A stretch of DNA of 64,000 nt. It comes from OLB9 sp964399855. GTDB lineage: Bacteria > Bacteroidota > Bacteroidia > Chitinophagales > Saprospiraceae. Numbering within the stretch: the stretch's first letter is position 1; each line of letters opens with the position of its first letter. The stretch lies in assembly GCA_964399855.1 (NCBI GenBank), contig CAYNSF010000013.1, positions 1-64,000 of the forward strand, read 5' to 3'. A program made the position numbers and the translations under genes. The notes below the pieces were generated by a model. That model worked only from the letters and a program-made list of their open reading frames with translations, made no database searches and was not told the DNA's origin. Positions 8,843-17,806 of this stretch are shown here, in pieces.

Positions 8843-11800
8843 TTACAATCCACTTGGATCAAACTTACGATTGATACCAAACCACTTAATGGTACGTTCT
8901 TCGCCATAATCTGGTGCAGCAATATGTATAAGATACACACCACTTGCAACCGGAATATCTTTAAAGTTCTTCATATCCCATTCGAGGTCTGGATATATCT
9001 GCTGCGTTGACGTAGGTCTTTCATTTCCAGATAATATCGCTTCACGTTCATCTCGGTTATATTGTTTGATAAAGCTTCCGTCAATGCTATAAATTGTAAC
9101 AATTGCTTTTGCAGGCAGATTGGTTATCTTAATAACATTGGTAAACTGAGATGTCTCATAAGATGAATACGCATAATATGGATTTGGAACTACATTCACA
9201 TTCGATAAAGCACCAACATACTCTTCCTGAGTTGCTAACTGCCTTGACTCTGTACCTTTGAACTCAAGCTCATAAACAGGTAAATCTCCGTCTGTCAAAC
9301 AACCTCTCTCCGTATCTAAACTATAACGTTTTGACATACCATAAGCGTTATTTACTCTTAATTTCACTGTAAGATCATTTGGAATCAACCCTTTATCTAA
9401 TGTCGTCATTTGAGTAGGTAGAGGGAATGCCGTCCACGTGATTGATGTGAAAACTTTATGTCGATTTGGTGTAGAAGGCGAACTCAATCTAGTGTGAAGT
9501 GATGCACATCCATCATATTCCATTCTTGTTACATAGATAAAATGATGTCCTCCTACTACAGGCGTACCATCTGCAGCAGCAAGCTGTGAAGAAGGATTGA
9601 ATATCATATCACCACCAATTGGTTCATTTCCTTGCAGATTCTGTGCAAAATCACCTGAGAAATAACTGTTTTCACCAAAGAATATATTTAATCTTTTTCC
9701 CGTTTCAATGTCAATAGCATAACCAGGGAAATAACTATATCCAATAGTACCATCATAAGTATTACCATTTTCATCAATGGAAGGAGAGTTTCTTAAATCA
9801 AAATTTCTAGCTCCATTAATTGTTTGAGCACCATTATTTATCCAATCATTGGGTGCTGTTTCGACAACGATACATTTACTCCATTTTGATTTATCCTTAG
9901 TAAACACAATATCCACATTGTTCAAATCTCTATAACGAACAGAGTTAATATTACTTGCTGTAGAATACCGCATAACCTCCTTAGGAGCTGGTGTTAAGTA
10001 ACCTGGAAGATCAGGATCTTCTTCATATCTTGCTGAAAGCATTGGTATAAAAAACCCTTGACCCATTCTCGCTAAACTGGCATTCGGATCATTTCTATCT
10101 GTACGAACTATATCTAAAGTGGCTTCTCCCGGTAAACCAGTAGTATGAACACCACCATCTCTTACAGCATTGAACCAAAGATCTTCATTTGGTCTTTCGT
10201 ATTCTAATCTTGCACCTACAGCACCATTAGAACCTGCTCTTGCTGTACCTGGCTCATCAAAATTCTCTACAGTAACTGAAAATCCTAGATTTTTAATGAT
10301 ATACTCTTTAATGTCAATTAACTTTCTGTTGTCAAGTAACACTTGGTTACTTGACACATCTGTCAATCTCCAATATGCATCATTGTCAAATGCACATAAA
10401 GTTCCTGTGTTATTTGACTGGAAATTTCCTAACATTTCCAATCTGTACTTCCCATCTTTTATTTTCAATGGGTCAACAACTTTAGCGTCTATTGGTCCAG
10501 CACCTGACTTATAAGCTATCTTTCCGTCAAAGTTCTTATTAATAATTAACTCATAGATTGCAGGATCTACATCCAAGAACTTACCTGGATTACCTTCACC
10601 CTGAATTCTAGTAATAATTGGTCCATCTCCATAGGCTGTTTGTAACTCTTCATAAACTATCGGTCGAGGTACTAAAGTATAAGTTTTAACATTCCTTCTT
10701 CCTTCTAAGTACGATTTCTTTTGACCTTCTCCTTTGATGATGTCGAATGTCTGCCAATTGTTGTAAGCATAAGCTAATACCATAAAATGATATTGCTTAT
10801 GATTTACTAAACGCTTATCACTTGAAGCAAACTGATCTTCAACTATTTTAAAGGATTTTCTTATTCCCGAATCCAAACCTGATACTTCTCTTGTTGGTGT
10901 CCAAACAACTGGCCCATTTTCAACAATTGGATTGTTTTGTCCAGTCCATGTATATATATCCTTAATACCGTTTTTCAAATCAACCTTAACAATTTCACGC
11001 GCTTTACTAATGTCAGATAATTCCTGTGGTGTAACAGATGCATTAGCAAGTTGGAAAATTCTATAACCTTCAAATCGATAAAGGTTATCAAACTCTTGTG
11101 GTGCTTGTAAATCCTTTTCTTCATACTCCTCATTAAAGTTATTGGAAGAAATCTCATTTGACAACAATAAAACTAACTCTCTATCTAATTCAACAGGCGT
11201 AAGATCTGGAGCGTCTGGTCCTTCTGTGATATCAAAACAGTTATCAAATAAGGCCTGTGCAATATCATCCGCAGCTCTCAATCGAGTTAAATCAGGACAT
11301 GGATGTGCAACGTCTGGTACAAATACAACCCCTACGATCAATTCGTTCTGTGCACCTGGTTGCAATAACAACGGTCCAGTAGCTTGCATGGTTCTTCTAT
11401 CTCCAAATGGCATATTGACCGTACACATCGACCATGCATCTGGATTTCTGTCATTCGGTGCGTTCGGGAAAGCGTATCTTACGGTATCTGTACTTTCCGG
11501 AGTATAACCGCTACCACCATAAGTAAACGCCGTTCCATCGGCCCAAAAACCTCTAATATAGTTATAAAAACCATCCTCACGCCCTCTCTGTGGATCACAT
11601 GTACCTGGTGGAGGGTTTCCAATACTACAGTTTTCTGCATAAGTAAAGGAAGTCATGCCTAACTCTATCAATGTATCTAAAGCTCCTGTATATGGCTCTG
11701 GTTCAAGCAATATTGCTTTACCTTCTTCATCCAAAAGTAAATTGCCGTCATCATCTCTCTTATAAACTCTCGGACCAAGTGGACCACGGAAATAGTCTAT

Positions 11801-12880
11801 ACCAACCATTGGTATTTGGGAACCATAAGTAGGCGTACCCGCACATGCTGTTGACGCACCTATTCCGTCAAGGTCATCTTGGTTATAAACATAAGCCAAT
11901 GAACGCTCTACATCACAACCAATAAAGTCATCCTGATAACATCCCAAATCTGGGTCAACCCACATTGAGAAATAGCAGTCGATCAAGTCTTCTTTCGCTT
12001 TATTAATCAACTTATATCTATAGAAAGTCATGTCATTGATCTCATCATTAGTAGCATAAGCAAAGGCTTGCACTTGGACTTCCATCTGTATGCTATTTGG
12101 ACCTGATAGCGTCTGAGCAGCACCATTGTCATTATATATCCAAAATACCATTTCGTCTGGAATTAACTCTTTGGCTTCATATACACTATTTGGTTCACAA
12201 CCTCGGATATCTATGATTGGGAAGTCTCCTCCACAAGGATCGTAAATTCCATTCTCATCGTGATCCCAAAAGCTACCTAACGGTTGATCTGGAAGTGCAA
12301 ATGGATACTTTTTTCTCCAATGTGGATTACCTTGACCTGGCCAATAAAGGATATCATCTGGTATTGTATTACAATCTACGGCAACACCTGTTTCAAATGA
12401 TCTGATAACTCGATTAGCATGTGCTAAAGCTGAGTCCCCTTTCATTGTAAAAAATCTATCCCACGCATCGCAGACTTCTTTTTCTGTTGCCCCATTCAAA
12501 TCCAAAGGACCTGAAAACCAGTCAAAACCCTCATTTCTATAGGTCACTGCTGATACTCTTACGTTTTTAGCCCTATCAACACCACCTATCCAAACACCAC
12601 CAGCAAAAAGTGCTGAAACTGGTTGCTGACCAGGTGCTGGTTTAGGTACGATATAATTAGCATCATACCACAAGTTACCACTGGTTAGCAATCGAGCTCG
12701 TACATTGTTGATTTCAAGCTCTATCTGCTTGGTTGGTCTCGTACATGTCGCTCTCCACCCGGTATTATCTGCAGGTGGTGGTGTATTGCCCGAAGGATTA
12801 TCCGGGTTCTTAGCACTCAAGTCGAGCCAAGCCAACATCATGACAAAGATTGCCGAAAAGAATATTTTATTGATATTCAT
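8843..12880 (-). CDS. Very large secreted protein with T9SS-like C-terminal domain
   Basis: A 1345-residue exported protein with an N-terminal signal segment (IFFSAIFVMMLAWLDLSAK). The N-terminal half carries a distinct region (INNVRARLLTSGNLWYDAN, then FAGGVWIGGVDRAKNVRVSA) that I cannot assign to a named domain. The tail has VVPNPYYAYSSYE, then TIYSIDGSFIKQYNRD, then ASGVYLIHI, the layout of a T9SS sorting domain with an insertion before the last strands. It lies 29 bp downstream of a TonB-dependent receptor and 90 bp upstream of a PorV/Q-like barrel. A role as T9SS surface partner of the receptor is inferred only from this context. Confidence 0.75.
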   Translation of the reverse strand: MNINKIFFSAIFVMMLAWLDLSAKNPDNPSGNTPPPADNTGWRATCTRPTKQIELEINNVRARLLTSGNLWYDANYIVPKPAPGQQPVSALFAGGVWIGGVDRAKNVRVSAVTYRNEGFDWFSGPLDLNGATEKEVCDAWDRFFTMKGDSALAHANRVIRSFETGVAVDCNTIPDDILYWPGQGNPHWRKKYPFALPDQPLGSFWDHDENGIYDPCGGDFPIIDIRGCEPNSVYEAKELIPDEMVFWIYNDNGAAQTLSGPNSIQMEVQVQAFAYATNDEINDMTFYRYKLINKAKEDLIDCYFSMWVDPDLGCYQDDFIGCDVERSLAYVYNQDDLDGIGASTACAGTPTYGSQIPMVGIDYFRGPLGPRVYKRDDDGNLLLDEEGKAILLEPEPYTGALDTLIELGMTSFTYAENCSIGNPPPGTCDPQRGREDGFYNYIRGFWADGTAFTYGGSGYTPESTDTVRYAFPNAPNDRNPDAWSMCTVNMPFGDRRTMQATGPLLLQPGAQNELIVGVVFVPDVAHPCPDLTRLRAADDIAQALFDNCFDITEGPDAPDLTPVELDRELVLLLSNEISSNNFNEEYEEKDLQAPQEFDNLYRFEGYRIFQLANASVTPQELSDISKAREIVKVDLKNGIKDIYTWTGQNNPIVENGPVVWTPTREVSGLDSGIRKSFKIVEDQFASSDKRLVNHKQYHFMVLAYAYNNWQTFDIIKGEGQKKSYLEGRRNVKTYTLVPRPIVYEELQTAYGDGPIITRIQGEGNPGKFLDVDPAIYELIINKNFDGKIAYKSGAGPIDAKVVDPLKIKDGKYRLEMLGNFQSNNTGTLCAFDNDAYWRLTDVSSNQVLLDNRKLIDIKEYIIKNLGFSVTVENFDEPGTARAGSNGAVGARLEYERPNEDLWFNAVRDGGVHTTGLPGEATLDIVRTDRNDPNASLARMGQGFFIPMLSARYEEDPDLPGYLTPAPKEVMRYSTASNINSVRYRDLNNVDIVFTKDKSKWSKCIVVETAPNDWINNGAQTINGARNFDLRNSPSIDENGNTYDGTIGYSYFPGYAIDIETGKRLNIFFGENSYFSGDFAQNLQGNEPIGGDMIFNPSSQLAAADGTPVVGGHHFIYVTRMEYDGCASLHTRLSSPSTPNRHKVFTSITWTAFPLPTQMTTLDKGLIPNDLTVKLRVNNAYGMSKRYSLDTERGCLTDGDLPVYELEFKGTESRQLATQEEYVGALSNVNVVPNPYYAYSSYETSQFTNVIKITNLPAKAIVTIYSIDGSFIKQYNRDEREAILSGNERPTSTQQIYPDLEWDMKNFKDIPVASGVYLIHIAAPDYGEERTIKWFGINRKFDPSGL

Positions 12881-12909
12881 CTGTTTATTTTTTAAATGTT
12901 TTAAAATAA

Positions 12910-15900
12910 TTAGAAGTCTAATATTACACCTATATACATTCTACGTGGTAAGGTATAGTTACCCGGAGCTAACATCCTCCATCCGTAGGCATCCAAAAAT
13001 GCTTCAACATCTTTTCCTGTATCCTGAACACCTCTGATCCTATCTTGGCCAAAGCTGGACTGTAAGAATCCGTCATTTTCAGCATCTCCAGAGAATCTAT
13101 ATACGTTAATGATATTTTTAGTATTGAATAGATTCTGTACTCTGAAATATGCATTGAACCACATTTTCTTGTTAGACTCACTACTCAATGTTATAGGGAA
13201 TCTTTTCTGTACATTCAAGTCTGTCGTAAAGTTCCATGGCAACCTTGCACCGTTTATAGAACCTGCATATCCAACTCCTCCAAATGATGAAGGATCTGTA
13301 TTCCTTGTATATGGTTGTCCAGATACCAAGAATGATGTAATGTTAATACCAAAATCTTCAAGTATATTTAGATTACCTATTCTTGGTCCGTTGTACGCTT
13401 TACCTGAACCATATCTGTAATCAATAACTGCCGTGATTCTATGACGTTCGTCAAATGATAGTGGAATCAGGTTTCTAATAGGACCTCTGGTATTGATACC
13501 ATTTGAAGAGTTCGCATCACTACCAGATCCATCAGCAAATTGTAATGTATAAGTTGCTGTAAGTTCTAAGTTATTGGTTCTTCTTCTATCTAATGAGAAT
13601 GAAAATCCTTTTACTGTACCGAAGTCAAGATTATCAAAAATCTTGTATGTATTCAATGGAGAAGCAACATTCGCCAATACACGCTGCTGAATCAAGTCTT
13701 TCATTTCCTTGTAATATGCAGACATCTTGAATGCCATATTATCGGACAACTTCTGCTGGAATCCAGCCTCATAGTCAACAGTACGTACTGGTCTCAAATT
13801 TGGATTGTTTAAAGCAGCACCATTAGGGTTAATTCTAGCTGCATCTTCCCAGAAATAAAAATCCAAAGCTGAAGCAAATGAATTTGAAGGTGGTCTTTGA
13901 TACAATACATCGTAGTGAGCAAAGAAACCTGCATCATCTGATATCGGAAATGAAAATGCTAATCTTGGCATGAAATTAACCTGAGGTTTGTAGTCCACAA
14001 ACGAATACTCAGATTTATATTCTCTATTCAATTCATCTTTTCCAGATGCTTGGATATTAAGTTGTCTATCTTGTATGCCTGTTTCTTTATTGATACCTGC
14101 ATAAGACGGATATACTAACCCTCCTTGATAGATTATATTACCTCCAGATACAGCAGTACCATTTGGTAAAAACCACTGATCTCCTTTTCTAAAAGCTTTA
14201 ATTTCTTGATTTTCTTCACTTTCTATATACACATTATAATCATCACCAACTGAAGAAGGTTGCTGATTTCCTGTTCTTGCAAAATAATCTTTAGCTGTTT
14301 CTATTTCGTAAAGTGCGTAAGGGTCTCTCATCACTTTTGTATTCGAATCGAAATAATCCATTCTCACACCTAAACGGAATATGATATCTTTATAAGAGAA
14401 TTTATCTTGTAAAAATACTGCTCCGTATATAGGCTGATGTGGCGCTACTACAAAAGTTCTTCTTTCATCTGCATCTCTACTGGTAAAGAAGTCATCAAAA
14501 CGAACATCTGTACCCAACTTATTACCCAGATAATCAAATCCATTATAATTAATCAATCCTTGTCTATTGATCAACTCTGAAGCTGAAAACATATCTAACC
14601 TCAATTTACTTGGATCAAGATCCCAAACATTCACGTAGTCATGATCTGACTGATTGGTAATATCACGAACGGAACGATAAAATTTATTATCATTATTGAT
14701 ATTTAAGAATGTCTCATAAGTAGGTAATCCTTCGGGTGTAAACCCTAATACTCTGGATGTGTCCACTCCGTTAATATGGTTATTCGCCTGAAGGTCTGCT
14801 ACATTCCAAAGATCAAATGGAGAAATCCCCCAACTTCTATTGATACTCTGCTCATATAGGAATCCCAATTGGATATTATGTCGCCCTTTCTCAGATCCAC
14901 CAGGGAATAAGTCAAACCCTGTAGTAAGGTTGATCGTATATCTATCGTTGTCAGACTTACTGTAATTGTTATATACTTGACCAACATTGGCAAAAAGATT
15001 ATTCCACGCACTGTTGATATTCTGATTCAAAAGACCATTTACATTAACACCATTAATGGCGTTATAGGATCCTAAGATTGGGTTGATTAATGGATCAAGT
15101 GAATATTCACCTACTGTTTCCCTGAATCCCAAGTGACCAGCAAACATTAGTGTTGTATCTCCGTTATAAATGACATTTCTTGGCTCATCAAAGATGCCAT
15201 ATATTGGTTCCCAAGTTCTGTCAGTCTTTCCGAAATAACCATAATTAAAAAGGTTGTCTTCATGTCTGACATCTTCAACTCTGGATGTACCTTTCTGATA
15301 ACCCACAACGAGAGTATATAAGAAGTTACGAACACTTCCAAAAGTTTTTTCATCACCAGAGCCGCTTTGACTTCCGATCTTATGCGTCAACCTGAAATTT
15401 CCTCTATATACATTTGAATACTGATATGGATTATTGACCCAGTTCAACATGGCCCAAGAAGAACCAGAACCACTTACACCTGAAGATCCAGGTGTAAATC
15501 TGTCTTTCCTGTCATTATAAGTACCAGATATCTGCACATCTATATTGTCTGCTAATCTGATATCTATCCTACCCGTCAAGTCAAGGTCGATATTCTCATC
15601 ATTAGGTCTAGCCTTGAATGGTCCACCCAAATCAGAAGTATATTTTGTTTCAAAAGAAGGAAAACTCGTAGTCCCAATAGCATAGGTAGGATTCTGTTCC
15701 AATTCTCTGATAAGGCTTTCTGGCGCTCGCCATACGCCTACAGCTGAAGGACTATTATCCTTTACATTCCTATATTGACCTGAAAAACGGTATCCCAAGA
15801 TAGAATGTCCTTTACTGTTTTTCATTATTGGCCCAGAAATGTTACCACTTAATAAGTTATATCCAAAGCCATCAATGGACTTTTCGATTTCAAGACTACC

Positions 15901-16587
15901 CGTCACTTTATCTGAAGGACCTCTTGAAGTCAAAGAGATGATACCACCTGTTACGTCTCCATATCGAGCTTCGATACCACCGACGACAACTTGTAGCTGT
16001 TCAATTTCAGATTGAGGAATCAAGTTGCCACTTACTCTTACTCCATCTAAGAAATAAACGGTTTCATTTGAACGAGAACCTCTTACGGAAACGTCTCCAC
16101 CATCACGAGATGATATACCCGCAGCCGTAGCAGCAATAGCATTGACCTGCTTGGTAGGTAGCGCTCGAATTTTTTCGGCAGTTACAATAGAACCTTGAGT
16201 TGTATTATCAATCTCTATAAGTGGCACTTTATAAGCCTTGATCTCAACGCCCAAGTCAAGTAACTGGGCGTCATCTGAGATTGAAAAATTAATTCTGTTG
16301 GTTCTTCCTGCTTGTATCACAATACCTGTCTGGCGTTGTGTAACATACCCAACATAACTGGCTTCCATATCATACGTACCAGGTTGTACTTCTGATATAA
16401 AATAATTACCGTCTAAGTCCGTTTCCGTACCGACGATTAAAACGCCATTTCTAAATAATGAAACGGCTCCAAGGGGAATAGCATCTCCGGTTTCTGCATC
16501 TTTAACTTTACCTTCAATCGTTGTTTGAGCCATCAGACCAACACAACTTACCAAAATAAAGCCAAACAAAAGTAATAATCTATTCAT
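12910..16587 (-). CDS. TonB-dependent receptor with carboxypeptidase-regulatory-like domain
   Basis: A 1225-residue outer-membrane receptor. After the signal peptide (ending GLMAQ) comes a CarboxypepD_reg-like beta domain (about 24-105: TIEGKVKDAETGDAIPLGAV, DLDGNYFI, YVGYVTQ). A plug domain follows (about 120-235) with the expected VSVRGSRSNETVYFLDGV and IEQLQVVVGGIEARYGDVTGG. A long 22-strand barrel ends in YIGVILDF. Such receptors import large substrates with TonB energy. No SusD follows, so this is not a classical sugar-uptake pair; a giant T9SS-like protein and a PorV/Q-like protein follow instead. A promoter is predicted about 45 bp upstream. Confidence 0.92.
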   Translation of the reverse strand: MNRLLLLFGFILVSCVGLMAQTTIEGKVKDAETGDAIPLGAVSLFRNGVLIVGTETDLDGNYFISEVQPGTYDMEASYVGYVTQRQTGIVIQAGRTNRINFSISDDAQLLDLGVEIKAYKVPLIEIDNTTQGSIVTAEKIRALPTKQVNAIAATAAGISSRDGGDVSVRGSRSNETVYFLDGVRVSGNLIPQSEIEQLQVVVGGIEARYGDVTGGIISLTSRGPSDKVTGSLEIEKSIDGFGYNLLSGNISGPIMKNSKGHSILGYRFSGQYRNVKDNSPSAVGVWRAPESLIRELEQNPTYAIGTTSFPSFETKYTSDLGGPFKARPNDENIDLDLTGRIDIRLADNIDVQISGTYNDRKDRFTPGSSGVSGSGSSWAMLNWVNNPYQYSNVYRGNFRLTHKIGSQSGSGDEKTFGSVRNFLYTLVVGYQKGTSRVEDVRHEDNLFNYGYFGKTDRTWEPIYGIFDEPRNVIYNGDTTLMFAGHLGFRETVGEYSLDPLINPILGSYNAINGVNVNGLLNQNINSAWNNLFANVGQVYNNYSKSDNDRYTINLTTGFDLFPGGSEKGRHNIQLGFLYEQSINRSWGISPFDLWNVADLQANNHINGVDTSRVLGFTPEGLPTYETFLNINNDNKFYRSVRDITNQSDHDYVNVWDLDPSKLRLDMFSASELINRQGLINYNGFDYLGNKLGTDVRFDDFFTSRDADERRTFVVAPHQPIYGAVFLQDKFSYKDIIFRLGVRMDYFDSNTKVMRDPYALYEIETAKDYFARTGNQQPSSVGDDYNVYIESEENQEIKAFRKGDQWFLPNGTAVSGGNIIYQGGLVYPSYAGINKETGIQDRQLNIQASGKDELNREYKSEYSFVDYKPQVNFMPRLAFSFPISDDAGFFAHYDVLYQRPPSNSFASALDFYFWEDAARINPNGAALNNPNLRPVRTVDYEAGFQQKLSDNMAFKMSAYYKEMKDLIQQRVLANVASPLNTYKIFDNLDFGTVKGFSFSLDRRRTNNLELTATYTLQFADGSGSDANSSNGINTRGPIRNLIPLSFDERHRITAVIDYRYGSGKAYNGPRIGNLNILEDFGINITSFLVSGQPYTRNTDPSSFGGVGYAGSINGARLPWNFTTDLNVQKRFPITLSSESNKKMWFNAYFRVQNLFNTKNIINVYRFSGDAENDGFLQSSFGQDRIRGVQDTGKDVEAFLDAYGWRMLAPGNYTLPRRMYIGVILDF

Positions 16588-16630
16588 ACACTGAATTTTT
16601 GATTATGTTAATAAATACTTAAAATGGCTG

Positions 16631-16662
16631 CAATGTTAAGGAATATAAATACGATATTCAAA
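16631..16662 (-). promoter_or_regulatory. Predicted promoter of the TonB receptor unit
   Basis: On the minus strand TTTG (16659-16662), a 20-bp spacer, then TAACATTG (16631-16638), one mismatch from TAnnTTTG. It lies about 45 bp before the receptor start. Confidence 0.5.
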
Positions 16663-16707
16663 AAATTTTAATTATTTATTTCAAAATTGTATCCTAAAAT
16701 ACATTTA

Positions 16708-17655
16708 TCAAGCAATCTGCTCCCTAATTTTATTTAAAAGTACCATAGCAATGCGTTCAAGAGATTCCTTTGTCCACCCTGCAATATGTGGTGTTAAAAT
16801 AACATTTTCCATATTATATAACCTATAGTACATTTCCCTTTCAACATCATTAAATGTCTCCGGCTTTTCATTTTCAAATACGTCGATACATGCACCACCT
16901 ATTTTACCTGACTGCAATGCTCGAATGAGCGCTTCCGTCTGAATGATCTGTCCACGGGATGTATTACTTATGATTACACCTTCTTTACACTTATTAATAA
17001 AGGCATCATTGACCAAATATTTCGTTTCTTCCGTTAATGGAAGGTGTAGTGATATAATATCTGCATGATGCAACAAGGTGTCTAAATCTGTTTGCTCTAC
17101 AAAACCCAAGTATTCAGGGTAATCTATACGATATTTATCATATCCTAAAACTTTTACATTCCATGTCTTTAGCTTTTCAACAAAAGCGCTTCCTGTATGA
17201 CCCAACCCGATAACACCAATCGTCTGTCCCATGAGCTCTCTTCCTCTGTTTTTTTCTCGATTCCAGCTCATCGTTCTAACTTCCCTATCTGCTTGAATTA
17301 GATTATTCAACAACGCAAGAAGCATACCTATCTCGTGCTCAGCCACGGCATTTCTATTACCTTCAGGCGAATTGCACACCGCTATACCACATGATATTGC
17401 ATAATTAACATCAATAATTTCTAGTCCAGAACCAAGCCTTCCGATAAATTTTAATTGCTTACCCAAATCTATCCTACTCCGATTCATGATAATCTTACTA
17501 TTGATCACAAGACCTTCATACTTTTCTATAATTGTTTCTAACTTTGTATTATCCACTGATGTATCATAGTCAACGGTATATCCCATTGCTTCGAGCCCGT
17601 CGATTAAAACAGGGTGGACTTTATCTGTAATCAAAACATTTTTCTCTCCCATCAT
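16708..17655 (-). CDS. D-isomer-specific 2-hydroxyacid dehydrogenase (phosphoglycerate dehydrogenase-like)
   Basis: About 315 residues from the ATG at 17655 (or 17652); the longer frame from 17709 adds 18 residues that do not fit the family. It is an NAD-dependent 2-hydroxyacid dehydrogenase. The substrate-domain block FIGRLGSGLEIIDV, the Rossmann motif IGVIGLGHTGSAF, the arginine in SNTSRGQI, the glutamate in DVFENEKP and the histidine in LTPHIAGWT make up the family's catalytic and cofactor residues. It lacks the C-terminal ACT domain of long SerA. Serine biosynthesis is likely but not certain. Divergent from carB with about 150 bp between. Confidence 0.85.
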   Translation of the reverse strand: MMGEKNVLITDKVHPVLIDGLEAMGYTVDYDTSVDNTKLETIIEKYEGLVINSKIIMNRSRIDLGKQLKFIGRLGSGLEIIDVNYAISCGIAVCNSPEGNRNAVAEHEIGMLLALLNNLIQADREVRTMSWNREKNRGRELMGQTIGVIGLGHTGSAFVEKLKTWNVKVLGYDKYRIDYPEYLGFVEQTDLDTLLHHADIISLHLPLTEETKYLVNDAFINKCKEGVIISNTSRGQIIQTEALIRALQSGKIGGACIDVFENEKPETFNDVEREMYYRLYNMENVILTPHIAGWTKESLERIAMVLLNKIREQIA

Positions 17656-17771
17656 TGATATTTGGTACAATATTACATCCCCAAAGCCTAAAAATAAATG
17701 TTTTATCATAAAATATTACATCAACTCCCTTTTTTATGACCATTTGTTCAATTTTGAAAGTGATAAATCTT

Positions 17772-17779
17772 TACCTTTG
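17772..17779 (+). promoter_or_regulatory. Candidate -7 box (TACCTTTG) of carB
   Basis: An exact TAnnTTTG match 27 bp before the carB start. The nearest TTTG (17753-17756) is only 15 bp upstream, so the -33 element is unclear. Confidence 0.45.
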
Positions 17780-17806
17780 CATCCCGATCACATACTCCAT
17801 TAATAC

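Noticed and set aside
11142..11662. Two plus-strand frames of about 100 codons inside the giant surface protein gene
   Set aside because: Antisense shadows; the minus-strand frame is continuous and has clear domain logic.
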